A DNA stretch of 64,000 nucleotides from Tigriopus japonicus (taxonomy: Eukaryota; Arthropoda; Copepoda; Harpacticoida; Harpacticidae): the NCBI GenBank assembly GCA_010645155.1, contig JAAGOF010000307.1:1-64000 (forward strand). Direction: 5' to 3'. The position numbers were made by a program, and so were the translations under genes. Under the pieces are notes generated by a model, which was not told where the DNA came from, made no database searches, and worked only from the letters and a program-made list of their open reading frames with translations. Of the stretch, positions 1-11,700 are shown one piece after another; the stretch's first letter is position 1, and every line of letters begins with the position of its first letter.

Positions 1-109
1 ATACATTGTAGGGGTGGGCAAGAAGTCGGTGTTGGTGTCGAAGTGTTGACACCCTTATTTATGTGGATCATGCTAGTAAGAATTGAAATAGTCATGGTAT
101 CGCAAAATG

Positions 110-275
110 CGATGTGTTCATGCCCTTGCATGGATATTTTATCGATTAAAGGCTCCTATTGGCTTTACTTTTTCTTGCACTTCTTGCTTTGTTTGGCTTT
201 TTTAAAGCTTTATGTTAAAGCCACTGTAGCTAGTGTTCTGATGATGCTTCTCTCTCATAAGCTTCTTCAGACAGT
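110..275 (+). repeat. dispersed repeat, partner at 49205-49365 (inverted)
   Basis: The segment around the words CATGGATATTTT, AAAGGCTCCT, TTCTTGCACTTC and GGCTTTTTTAAAGC is found again in reverse complement at about 49205-49365, with scattered substitutions. No coding sense was found in either copy, so it is an unclassified interspersed repeat. Confidence 0.55.
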
Positions 276-376
276 ATAGGGGCGATTTCTCCGGTTTTTC
301 CTATATCGTTATAGTTTTTCCACGTACTTGCAGAAAACTTCCATTTCTAAGCATGAATTTCCCTCCTCTTGGAGAT

Positions 377-422
377 AGAGATAACCCTTAAAAGGGTTAT
401 CTCTCTACGTAAGCTTACGTAG
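377..422. repeat. two adjacent perfect palindromes
   Basis: AGAGATAACCCTT is followed at once by its reverse complement (377-404). An 18-base palindrome around AAGCTT (405-422, CTACGT...ACGTAG) overlaps its edge. A third perfect palindrome of 30 bases lies at 676-705 (CCTACAATCGTCC and its complement). All have almost no loop, so they could extrude as cruciforms or be the cores of tiny MITEs. Confidence 0.7.
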
Positions 423-1994
423 ATTGTTCGGAAACGTGTCCATTCAAGGAAATCGTAAGACATGGAAGCCTCCGCTCAGGCGTTCACCTGTGGATTTTTT
501 ATAAATCGAATACCATTCAAGTAAGCGATTTTGCTTCGATAAGATTGATAAGACAAGCATTGAAGGATGTCATTTGCTGAATTTCAGCATGATATGTTCC
601 CCCGTTCACGAATAACAACGTTTCGAAATTTGCTACAGTGGCAATACATACGCACGGAAACGAGAGAAAATTTACCCTACAATCGTCCTTTTGGACGATT
701 GTAGGTGCAAATGTTCGGTCGGAAGAGCGCGCTATGCTCTATGCTTCAAATTACTCTAAATGCAATAAATTTCAGTCGATCAAGTAGAAATTGAGCAGGT
801 AAGCTTTATATTACCAGCTGGACAACTGGTTTAATTAGATATTTCTCTGTCTAACACAGAATTCGAAAGATTGATTTTGCCAGTAGCCGAGGCATCCAGG
901 TATTTAGTAATCCTTGGTCTTTTTTTTCGTCCTGTTTTTTCGGAAAGAGTATTATCGGAAAATGGCTAAAAGCACCTTAGACGGAAAAGTGGTTGTGCGG
1001 AAAACAAAATTCAGTAGTAGACTTAAATTTACCTTCTTCATACATCTTTTTGGGCTGTTCAGTTTTAACGTTCTAAGAAATTTGTTTTGAGTGTGAGTAT
1101 GCAAGTTTTTTTCCGAGTATCCTTTGACTACGGGACATAATCACTATGGCTGACAGTTGTCATTGTTTATGTGTCATTTCTTTTTGGAATTCTTGGACTT
1201 TTTCTTTTGAAAATATAAGTTATAGAATTCGTTGAAAAAACTCATTTGAGAATAGTAGAACAAGTATAAAGAAATGAGTTAAAAAACAATGACATCCAAA
1301 AGATAACTGACATCTGGAGTGAGGATTGATAGTTTTTACTGAAAACTTAAAGGTTTTGTTTAAGATTTTGGGCATGATACTTTCATGATTCACCCACATT
1401 TTTGTATGAAAAAAAAACATTATGTATGGAAATGGCTTTTCTTGATATTTCGCGTTAATTAAATTTCCTTAGCCTTTTCACTTGCCGTCAATTTTTACTG
1501 TTGAAGTTTTTGCGCAACTTATCTGTTGATTCGACAACCAAAGATAAAAAACCTTTTTAACTCCACAAACCCTGAGATTGGTTTTTCATTACAACTTTGG
1601 TCACATGATTGTCTGTTAAAAATACTTCATCATCATTGATGCAACTAATACTTGAAAATTAAAGGTTGTAGGTAGAAAACTGTTCTTTTGACTGTTCTCG
1701 CTGAAACAGTCTAAAAGAGGATATAAGAACATTTTTTATGCTTCTACGGAACATGAAATTAACTTTGTTTCAAATTTCTTTTTAAACCTAATCATGATTT
1801 ACGATTGAATAAGACAGTTGCTATTATAGGCAAACGATTTTTGACAAGTTATGGTTTAAGTGAGTGTACCCAATTATCTTAATTTTTGCCACGTATGTGA
1901 AACGGTCCAAAAACAAAATAACAAGGTTCATTAGTAAAGGCCAATTAGGGTTAATTAACAACATTTGAAAATTGGAATCGAATCAATTTTTATT

Positions 1995-2032
1995 GAATAA
2001 AAAGACGACAGGTTCGATTTGTTCATCCACTC
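1995..2032 (+). promoter_or_regulatory. possible TATA-like core promoter
   Basis: GAATAAAAAG at about 1995-2004 lies roughly 25-30 bases ahead of the pyrimidine-rich, initiator-like run CATCCACTCACTC, which precedes the signal-peptide ATG at 2074 by about 45 bases. Spacing fits a TATA/initiator pair, but the TATA match is weak. Confidence 0.25.
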
Positions 2033-2073
2033 ACTCACACTTTATCTTGTATTTATCAGCGAGACCTCAAGTG

Positions 2074-4327
2074 ATGGCTTCAAAAACGATCCTCTGCCTG
2101 ATAGCTCTCATATTTTTTGCCCAAAGATGCGAAGCCCAGTCCGGAACCCGTAAGTCTTTTTTACACATAAAAAAGTTTTTTTTCAATTTCACTTGCAAAA
2201 TTGATTTTTCAAATAATCGTTACAAAGTTTGGAAATGTTTCAAATGCTCTTAGGATGACTAAGCTTATCGAAATATTCAACACAGGATAATGGGGTACAA
2301 GGATAAATAGGGTACATCGGAAATGGTCAGTACGCGATAAACTAGGTTTGCAGGAATTAGCCGCATTGATATATTGCGGATAATGAAAATCTGGGTAAAG
2401 TGAGTTTTGCAAGAACCTAGCTACGTTTTAAAACAATCGATTGCAGTCGATCATGTCCTCTTATCACATTTGGTATCTCCTGTTGTGAAAAATGACATTT
2501 AAATACAATAAATCCTAACATGAGGAGTAAAAGCTCAAAGGGTGAATTTTTATGAGAGGCAGAAATCTGAAATTAAGATTTATCCTTATATTAAGCATTA
2601 CTTTAGGATTCTTCCTCATCAACATTGGTAGTATCCCGGCCATTTAGGGTGTACCCAAACCGATGTTTTGACAAAAAAAAGTCTTCCAATGCCTTGTGCC
2701 CAATTTTCCTTGTAGTTTTCTGTATCGAGTGTTCCTACATACCCAGGTAACCGCTGTCACCAGTTTTCCTGTGGCAAGATTTCCGATATTTTATTTTCTT
2801 TTTTTTTGGGGGGGGGCGGATTTTTTAATACCGCTACAAGGAATAGGATTCCCTGTAAAAATAATAATATAGTTATACCGTAAATTTTAATCTTAATGCT
2901 AGAAAAATCATTCTCCAAAGGTCATAGGTAGGGCTCGGATTAAGTAGGTCTTATTTCGGCCTGATGTTGCAATATCCTTTGTTAAAAGTTGCACTCAATT
3001 AGATGAAAGGTACTAAAAAGTTGCTATTTTCTGTCCTAGAAATGTCACTTTTTGACATCAAAACGTCAAATTTGGTCAAATATATGTCCCAATTTTGGGC
3101 AAAAGTTTGCAATCTTAAGTTTTTTTTTTTCTTTAACCTTTGGTGTCGGCGTGTTTAAGAACACAGATATGCTTTGTACTAAATTGTCCAGAATTTGAAA
3201 AGCAAAATGTTAATTCATTGGAAAAGTCTTAAAAAAGTGCGCATAAAATACTTATTGCGATCAATTTCCCCAGGGTTTAAGTGACCGAGACAAAAATGAC
3301 AAAAGTTGCCATTTGTTGCGAAAAAATCGGAATTTTGCAAAAATGAACTAACATGGCCAAAAGTTGCAGTTGTTGATGCAAGTATCATTTTGGCACTTCT
3401 TCCGAGTTCTAGCCATAAGTAATTGTATTTATAGTAGTAAATATAGTAGTAAAGTAAGTTCTTTCATTTCTGATTTCTGCCTCTCATAAAAAATTCACCC
3501 TCGGAGCTTTTACTCCTAATGTTAGGATATACTGTATTTAAACTTTCGGCTTTAACTCAAGGTTGTCTGGAATCCTATACTTATGTAAGTTGTTCCAAAA
3601 CCGTGATAAATATATGTTAATTACTCAGTATTTTGACAGCAATTCTTCAAAATGATCCTTTCACAGCATTTATGTCTCTTGGACGTTAAAATTTGTGCGC
3701 TTTTGTGTGATAGACCATCTGCAAGCCTTCGTAGATATGTTTGAAACAAATCACTTGCTCATTTTACTACTATGGGACAAAGAATTTGGCATTTCACATA
3801 AAAAATTACTGTCACAAACCTATGCCTGAGCAATCCATTACACAAGGAAAAATAAAAGTTAATATTAAATCAAAAATTGCACACTAATGTTTGTGAACTA
3901 AGTCTTATTTAATTATAAGGATGCAGTAAAGTGTGACGCGGATTTTCTTAATACCGAGGAGGCAATTAAAATGAAGCTTGTACATTTGTGATTTCGACAT
4001 CCATATTCAGCTCATTTGTGTCATGCTTTTTGAATTCAATTTGTGTAATGGTAACGTAATTTTTTTACAAAGTCTAGGAAAAGGTTTGAATTTAAAACAT
4101 GTTGGAGAGGAAAGTGAATTTTTGATTCGAAAGATTCAAAGAAGCTTAAGTTTATTTCAGTTCCTTGCCTTGAATGTGCCAACGGTCAACTTACTATTAA
4201 CATCCCGTTATGCAGCGGCACGACAAGAAGTGGATTTTTGGAATCAATTCATGATTACAATGACAAGGACGAATTGGACGACAATTCTCTTTCCAAAATC
4301 AACAGCAAAGAAGAATTTCCAAAATAG
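2074..4327 (+). CDS. small secreted protein, spliced, family not recognised
   Basis: Exon 1 (2074-2149) encodes a textbook signal peptide: MASK, a hydrophobic TILCLIALIFFA core, then cleavage near CEA-QSG. It ends at a consensus donor, GTAAGT, in phase 1. A frame-consistent model continues with exons 3927-3987 (KCDADFLNTEEAIKMK), 4073-4113 (LGKGLNLKHVGEE) and 4161-4327 (PCLECANGQLTINIPLC, then an acidic tail ending at TAG 4325). The product would have about 114 residues, about 90 after cleavage. Introns would be about 1777, 85 and 47 bases; the last is unusually short and the first acceptor (GGATGCAG) has a poor pyrimidine tract. If the 47-base intron is not used, the third exon runs on in another frame to 4346. 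A polyadenylation signal follows at 4503. Exon 1 is well supported; the downstream exons are inference. Function unknown. Confidence 0.42.
2795..2870 (-). mobile_element. LINE/SINE 3'-end fragment
   Basis: GGATTTTTTAATACCGCTACAAGGAATAGG and the following TTCCCTGTAAA are the reverse complement of the 3' end of the LINE at 6785-6835. A G-run replaces the expected poly-A-like tail. It lies in the first intron of the secreted-protein gene. Confidence 0.65.
3545..3800 (+). repeat. dispersed repeat, partner at 31890-32150
   Basis: Words such as GGAATCCTA, TTAATTACTCA, ATTTTGACA, CTCTTGGACGTT, GTGTGATAGACCATCTG and CTCATTTTACTACTATGG recur in the same order and strand at 31890-32150. At the second site a 69-codon frame stays open (31899-32108), at this one it does not. 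Origin unknown; a piece of an old transposon coding region is possible. Confidence 0.6.
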
Positions 4328-4502
4328 GTTGCGAAAATGTCTTTGACATGCCAATTACACCTCCATATACGACAACAAAGCCAAAAGCCAATGGGAAATC
4401 ACAGTGAAAAGCAAAATTTTGACAATTCTAATCCAGGAAAGGATTATTGTAAAGGTTTAATGCAAAAATATAAAGAAACACACTTTTAGACAAATGGAAT
4501 TA

Positions 4503-4508
4503 AATAAA
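4503..4508 (+). terminator. AATAAA polyadenylation signal
   Basis: AATAAA lies about 175 bases after the proposed stop of the secreted-protein gene and just before LINE sequence begins, which suits the 3' end of that transcript. Confidence 0.4.
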
Positions 4509-4519
4509 CTTTGACGACA

Positions 4520-6860
4520 TATGCTAAAGCAAGGACATCTTTATTTATTAAGACGAATTACAGAAAAAACAGCTCAAGGCCTGTCATTGTAATTAAGTCC
4601 AACCATAATATATAATCTCATTAAAGTACTTAAATGAGAGGCAATTTCAATCTTTGAGTTAGCCATCGATAGAGAGGTCTCCTTCATTTCTATCACAGAG
4701 ACTTGGCTTCGTCCAGGAGTTTTAGACGAAGAAGTAGCAATAGCTGGTTTTAGACTAGTTCGATGTGATAGAGTACGCCCTAATAATCCCACTTTCCCAC
4801 ATGGGGGCGTATGTCTATATGTCAGGAAAGACTTGCTTCTTAGTCATGTACGAATGTCGAATGGAGAAGTAGAAGTTTTGATTTGATAGTCAAGGCTCTT
4901 GATCTTACAATAGTAACAATGTATCGGCCACCTTCTTGTAGTTCTACCTCATAACTTTCGGCACTCGCTTTTACACGAAAGGAGCTAGATCGAGAGGTTT
5001 GTTCTCGCCTCATTGTGGTTGGTGACTTCAATTTTCCGGCTAGCATTGTTGAGTGGGAGGTTAGTCTGGATGGGTACATTCCCATTGCGAAAACGGCATC
5101 ACCTTCTTTCGAAAAATTAGAAGAGTTTGCGATCTTGCGTAATCTCGCTCAACACGTTGGTGTTGCAACCAGAGCAGAGAGTGTTCTGGACTTAGTTTTT
5201 TCCAATGACCCTAATCTGATCCAGTATGTCCATGTTGCCCCTTGTAGTCTTTCAGATCATCACATTCTTGAGATAGGGTCGACCATTACTCAAAAGCCGG
5301 CGAGCTCTAGAGTTAAACCTGCTCAAAAGGTGGGCGTGGCCAAGATTAGGTTGAAAGATTAGGCGAGTTGGACTTGATTTCCATTCTAAAGCAGGAACCA
5401 TCAATAGATAAAGCTATAAATAAGCTTTTTTTTCTTTTTGACGAGGTTTGTTTATCCATTGGTATTCCACAAATAGCGGCAAAAGGTAGGCCGGAATTGT
5501 CTGGAATTCCAAAGGTTAGAAAGAAGTTGTTCAAACGGAGTTGTCAGCTTTCGAATAGACTTCGACGTACTTCAAATCCATTTGTTGTAGCCAGCCTCCA
5601 AAGCAAATTGACCTTGGTTCAAGCTAAGATTAGGGCCTCTGTTGATTCTGATCAGATGGAAAAGGAAAGTAGAGTTGTCCAGGAGGTTAAGACTAATCCA
5701 AAGGCGTTTTTCTCGTTTGCAAATACAAAGAGGAAAATGAAGCATCCTGTAGGACCTTTTGAGGTCGGCGGTAAAACCGTCAATGATAGTGAGGTTATGG
5801 CCAGTATGCTTGGAGATCAGTTCTCAAGTGTATTTTCAATTCCAAAAAGGGTAGACAGAGCAGGCCATGACTGTAGCAATGTTTTTGATGAGACTGGCAT
5901 TGATAGTCAGGATAATCGATTGGAGGATCTGGTAGTCACAGATCAAGATGCTTTTGAGGCCATCAAGAGCTTAAAGCTCTCGAGTTCTCCTGGACCTGAT
6001 GGTGTGACATCTCAGTTTCTGATGAAATGCTCACATATTCTTGCCCCAGTTTTCTCCAACTTGATGCGTTGCATCTTAGATCAGGGCAAGTTCCCCTCTT
6101 CTCTAAAAGTAGCTCATGTCGTTCCAATTTTTAAGGGCGGAGATAAGTCACTCCCTAGTAATTATAGGCCCATTTCTCTGACCTCCAGCGTTGCAAAGGT
6201 TTTTGAGAAGATTATGAAGTCCAACCTTGTACATTATTTGCAAGTCCATGATTTAATTCCTTCTGGACAGCATGGGTTTCGAGCTCATTTTAGTACAGTA
6301 ACCCAATTGGTTGATCATATTGAGCAAATCATTGAAGGGCTCGAAAGTCACGAGTCAGTTGATGTAGTCTATCTTGACTTTGCCAAGGCTCGATCAACTC
6401 AAAGAGTTAGGGGTCCAGGGTAAGGTCCTGAATTGGATTGATAGTTTCATAAGCGAAAGGAAGCAAATAGTTAAAGTCGAAGGATCTTTTAGCGACATGT
6501 ATGATGTCAAGTCAGGTGTTCCGAAAGGTTCAATTTTAGGTCCGCTCTTGTTTATTCTCTTTGTTGCTCAATTCAATTTAATTTGTTGCCTATTTGCCAT
6601 CGTCGGGAATATGTAGGAGCTGATCCTCTAACAGCATTTAAGGCAGCATTGGACAAATTTTTAAAAACTATTCCTGACCAACCCACTATACAAGGGTTGT
6701 ATAGATCTGCCAACAGTAACTCATTGGTAGATCAAATTTCAAAAAAACATTAATTATTGAAACTATAATAATGATTAACTCTCTTTACAGGGAATCCTAT
6801 TCCTTGTAGCGGTATAGAAAAATCCGCCCCCCCCCGCCAAAAAACAAAAAAAAATCTTGA
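4520..6860 (+). mobile_element. CR1/L2-like non-LTR retrotransposon, internally deleted
   Basis: The copy keeps endonuclease, linker, part of the reverse transcriptase and the extreme C-terminus, followed by the family 3' end (TTTACAGGGAATCC... TTGTAGCGG) and a C-run then A-rich tail. Compared with the copy at 44158-46810 it has lost the stretch between the FAKA motif and the following helix and, further on, everything from the palm motif region to the last 60 or so residues. It starts immediately after the poly(A) signal of the gene upstream. Confidence 0.85.
4660..6753 (+). pseudogene. broken LINE ORF2 (endonuclease + reverse transcriptase)
   Basis: The product would be the LINE polyprotein that nicks target DNA and reverse-transcribes its own RNA. 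Visible pieces in order: endonuclease motifs (ISITETW near 4695, YRPPS near 4925, VVGDFNFP at 5018-5041, LDLVFSND and SLSDHH at 5190-5265), then linker and fingers/palm from 5368, with SSPGPDGV, NYRPISLTS and VYLDFAKA (to about 6390), then SGVPKGSILGPLLF after a frame change. The YADD active-site box is absent because the copy is deleted after LLFILF. The last coding bit (ADPLTAFKAALD to the TAA at 6751) follows directly. Frameshifts and deletions mean it is dead. Confidence 0.85.
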
Positions 6861-8720
6861 AACATGAATGAATTTTTAATGTGGAGAATCTTTTGATTGT
6901 TGGTGATTGAAGGTGAAAATTCACCTTTCAACCTCTAACGGTAAATATTTGCCAAGAATACCCCATTGTTGGTTTCCTATAAGTGTTAACATTCGTAAAA
7001 AATAGAGTTTCTTAGATCATCATTAATTGCCTGCCTTGCTCATTCACGCCACGTTTCGTGTTATTGGTCATTTTTGATGAACTAATTGGATTTAAGGGAA
7101 AACGAGACCAAAAAAACGAGAACAAAGAGTAGTATTGACCTTAAATTTTGGTTTGCTTTTACTTTAAAGTCTCGCGATTCAAAACGTGGAGTGTCCACAG
7201 TAGTAAGAGACTCGGTCTATGTAATAACTTCTTTTGCTTTTTATGCAAGTTTTATTAGTGTTTGGTGTTTCTTTTTCATTTCATTCTAGAGCCATTTATC
7301 CTAACTTCAAAAGTTGTGTTCTTGTAATGCACCAAAATTGCATTGGTTTGTCATAACGGTGTTCAAAAGTCCACAAGTCTGAAAGCTTCCCCAACTCCAT
7401 TTTGAATGTCTGAAATTGGTCGCTCTGATTTCGTTGACGGCCTTCTCTTGCCTTCTCCTTTTCCCCTTTTTCAACCAAAGTAAAAAACATGTTTCTAAAG
7501 TAATGACTAGACAGGAATGGGACATGGAAAAGCCATGGAATTTGTCATTTTATTTTTATCATTTGTCTAGTTCTTATTCTATTCAATTTTTTGGAAAACC
7601 AAGTTGATACACAAAAATGTTCTTTGCAATTGTTCAGATTTTTTGCTTTCTTCTCTTTGCTTTTGTTCTATGCCCAATTCATGATCCTGATAATACATCG
7701 CATCATTATTTTACTCAGTAACAAGTTACAATGGCATACTTCAAATCTCAAGCATCAAAAATGGTAAAAAAAATCATTTCCGAAACAAACAGAACAAGCT
7801 CTCACCTTTAATTTGCTTTCATTACGTGTTGTTTGGTTTTATCTCTTGACAGCCTTCATCAGATCCAATGATTGTTCACTAATTTTTAGTGATTTGTACA
7901 TTTCAATATTTGTTTCTCTGTTAATTTTCATAACACATGACAGAATGTCTCTCTTGGTCTTTTTCCCCATTTGGAAGCCCATTTAAATGTAATTTGTCAA
8001 AATGTGGCCCATTTTTTCCCCACAGTACACTTATTCAACCCTTGTTTTGAATTTTCAAGCGCTCTCGCGCCGGCCTGAAATCAGCTAGGGCAAGGACAAC
8101 TTAATTTCTCTGGACGAATTACAGAAATACAGCTTAAGGCCTGGCATTGTACTAAAATGAGAGGTTATTTCAAAGCAGTAAATGTTCCGTTGAATTTTCA
8201 TTGTTGTGACTCGGCCTTAAGTGGTATTCTGTAATATATCCTTCTTTGAGTAATCCTTGGTTAGGGCTACTTCAACTTGCCAATAAATGCCGCTTGAGGT
8301 CGCTTTTTTCGACTGTCTATTTGAAGTTGTTTAGTCATGTGCTAAGTGCCTACAAGTAAAACAAAAAGACAAATGATTTTGCAAAATCGTGGGAAAATTT
8401 TGTTTTATTGCAAATCTTGTCTTCTAACACTACTTATATGTGCGACAATAATCTTGAAAAAATCCTTTGTTCAACAAACTTTTTTCGGCTATTGGGAAAA
8501 AACAGGACCAAAACTGAATGAAATTAATTTCGTTTAGCCTTTGGGCAAAAACATTTTTCAGTTTTTTCGGTCATCTTATTTGCACAAAAAGTGCACTCCC
8601 GCTCTTGGTACAGTCCAAATCAAAGGTTCTTTTGACTTTAAAAAACTCAGCATCTTTATCTGGCATAAGCATTCATCTTGTTATGTGACAGCAATCTATC
8701 GTTTTTGCAAACCAAAGAGT
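6861..8720. other. intergenic, repeats only
   Basis: No gene was found. About 7195-7475 is a diverged copy of 10235-10512. About 8085-8170 resembles 4525-4640 next to the LINE (AAGGACA..., GACGAATTACAG, AGGCCTG, CATTGTA, AATGAGAGG). Confidence 0.45.
7195..7475 (+). repeat. dispersed repeat, second copy at 10235-10512
   Basis: The two share TCTGAAAGCTTCC, GGTCTGAAATTG/GTCTGAAATTGG, CTCTGATTT, TGCCTTCTCCTTTTCCC and other words in the same order and strand. About 3 kb apart; the second copy lies in an intron of the kelch gene. Confidence 0.6.
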
Positions 8721-11700
8721 TTATGGTTTAATGGTGAACCCGTCAGTGACATAAAATCCATATTTGTCGAACATATCAACTGAAAACACCTGCACCACGG
8801 TCCATGAGAGGGTACTTGCTGTCAAATTCATTTTCATTAATTGTTTGTGAGGCGTGAGTGGTTTGATCATAATTGACATACAATAGAGCTCATTCCTCAA
8901 TCTCAAGATAGATCCGTACAAGAGAGGTTGCGTTGGCGCGTACTTTGGCGATTGAATCCATTGTGAATTTACTGAGGAAAGGTTTAGTTCAAACGTTCTC
9001 GTACTGTCTGTGGAGCCCCCAAAGCAGACAATTTCATTCACTTCCACAAGGCCGCAAATTAGAGCATGGGCTGCCAATGGTAAATCTGCCAATGGTCGCC
9101 ATATCAGGTCTTCGGATCTCAAGATCTGTACCGATCTAATGTTACCACGATCATCTGTGTAGCCTCCAATAACCACTAAAGCTGTTTGATTCACAACCAC
9201 GGTTGAATGAACCCTTCGACCCTGTTGAAGGGTTGGACCTTGAACCCAAATATTGGCTGATTTATTGAAGATATCAACAAATCCGTGATTGGGACTAATT
9301 GCATTCTTGCCTCCAATAGCGATGAGTTGGTCGTTCAGAACATCTAATGTACCTTCAGTGTGGGTTGTGGTCATGGAAGGCATATCGGCCCATTCATTGG
9401 TACCTTAGTGATGAAACTTTATTTTTAGTGTACAATACATTTTGATTATACCTAGATGACACCAAATGTTTTTATTCCAATGACAAAAATTTGTCCCTTT
9501 ACAATTGTCTCCTGATTCAAAGCTTTAATAATGAAAAGTAACGTTGCGGGTCGTGTTATTTTTTTATAATGATTGAGAACAAAAAATGTCCATTAGGCCC
9601 GAAAATCTTCACCAACTTTTAAAAAGTTTGTTGGAGGGCGAGTCTGAGCTCTGACATATCCCTAACCATTTTTTAACCAACGCTGAACCCATCACAGACT
9701 TTTGTTTTCAGCAATTTTGAAATTTTTGGCCAAGAAAATTGCTAGAGTGGGAGGCTAATGGTAAGAATTATGATTTCCAAAAGGATTCAAACAATTGCGT
9801 TCTACTGCAAACCAGACCTTGCTTGTATTCAATAGACTAAGGATTTCAAATTTCAGCCCAATCAAACAACGGAGTGAAAAGTTATGCCTTCTCAAACTAA
9901 TGTACTGCAGAGAGCATAGAATGAATAAGCTCACTCTTTTGTAGAAAAACAATATCCCGTGGAGATCGTTATAACCAAAAGAGGGGTAGTTCATTCATTC
10001 TCAGTAGGATTTGCACTGAACTTTGAGAGAGCATAACTTTTGAATCCAACGTTTGATTAAGCTGAAAATTGAAATACAAATTTAAGTCAACCAATACAAG
10101 GTCTCATTTGCAGAAGAACGTGATTGCTTCATTCCTACAAGAGATCATGATTCTTTTCATAAGCCTCCGAGTCCAGACAAATCCAGTGTTTCTTGATCTA
10201 GCTTGGACTCTCGCAGTTCTAGAAGTGGAGTGCATGCTAGTACTTAGAGACCCAGTAAATGTTGTATGTTCTTTTACTTTTTATGCAAATGCTAAAAAAA
10301 TATTTGCTGTTCCTTCTTCAAATAATTCTGTAGCCATTTATTCAAACTTAAAAAAGTTGCGTACTTTCAAAACACCAAAATTACTTGTGTTTGTCACTTC
10401 AGTGTTCAAAAATCCATAAGTCTGAAAGCTTCCCAATATTCTTTTTGAAGGTCTGAAATTGATCACTCTGATTTGGTCGACAGTGCTGCTTGCCTTCTCC
10501 TTTTCCCTTTTTTCTCTTTCCTCATAAGTAGAGGGTGACTAATTTTGAAACTTAAGTTGAACTCTTAGATCTGCAATAACTTCAAAATGAGTCAAAAATT
10601 ATGATGTCCCTAAAAATTAACACTGTTTCTTCATACAGTAATGAATAACTTGCAGTTGACTGCCACCAATTTCAAATTATTGGGGATGTATGAGGGGCAT
10701 TCAAACTTAGCAAAGTGAGGGCTGCTTTAAGGAATTTCTCTACATCTGCACTCCAAAAAGTGTGATAAATGCCACTTGAGGTCGCTTTTGTCAGACGCGT
10801 TGCTTCTTTTGTGTGTAAAAAGGTCTCCTACGCAGGGTTGGTTTAATCCCGTCTCTAGGATCCTAGGGACGGGATAAACCGGGATTTTCGGGATTTTTGA
10901 TTATTATTTTAGGGTATGAATATCGTGATTTAGATCTGTGTCCTAGTAAGTCTAGTCTTTATAAACAGATGTTTTGATGAAGTTACAATACCATAGCCAG
11001 ATATTTCTTTCACTTACACAATTTTGATTTCTTGAAAGCTTTCAAATTTTGGAAAATCCCGTTTTCAGCTGGAAAATCCCGTCCCGGGATCCCGGAAATA
11101 ATGCCCTGACCAACCCTGCTCCTAAACGAGGTTCCAAATCTAAACAGATGTGACGACAAGTCCATCTAGAACTTTGTCAAAAACTTTGTCGTGATATAAC
11201 AAATAGAAATTGACAAAAGATAGATATCTCTAGAGACTAGATAAAGTCTGTTAGATTCTTTGTCATTTGACCAGGAAATTGGTCTCTTAGCCATCCACTC
11301 ACTTTGTCGCCACATTTTGCATTCTGTTGACGACTCTGAACAGACCACATAGGTCTGTCCCATTTGGATTTGCAAAGTAGATGAAGCCACAATAGGAATC
11401 TGGTATGGATTCACGCCTTGGATTGAAGCTGAGATGAGTTTGCCTTGGCCCAAATCAACCACAGTCAGCTCTAATAAACAAGAAATCTAAAGTTATGAGT
11501 TTACACTTTTATCTACATTTCTAAATAATTGTTGTTCAGATTATTTCTCATCGACTTGATTTCTTCATGCAATGTAAATTTTTTGAAATCGATTTCATGT
11601 AATACAATTGTCTAACGAAATTAAACTAACTTAATTCTCTAACATCATTAATCCTGTAACAGCATTTAAGGCAGGATTGGACAAATTTTTAAATACTATT

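Larger units (their letters stand above)
1..2025. other. intergenic, no gene seen
   Basis: No reading frame here looks like protein and no exon could be supported. The stretch is AT-rich. It holds a dispersed repeat (about 110-275) and three short perfect palindromes, listed separately. Confidence 0.5.

Noticed and set aside
4160..4346. Long frame 3978-4346 taken as a single-exon gene
   Set aside because: Codon pattern is convincing only up to about 4113; after 4161 a different frame looks coding, which splicing explains better.
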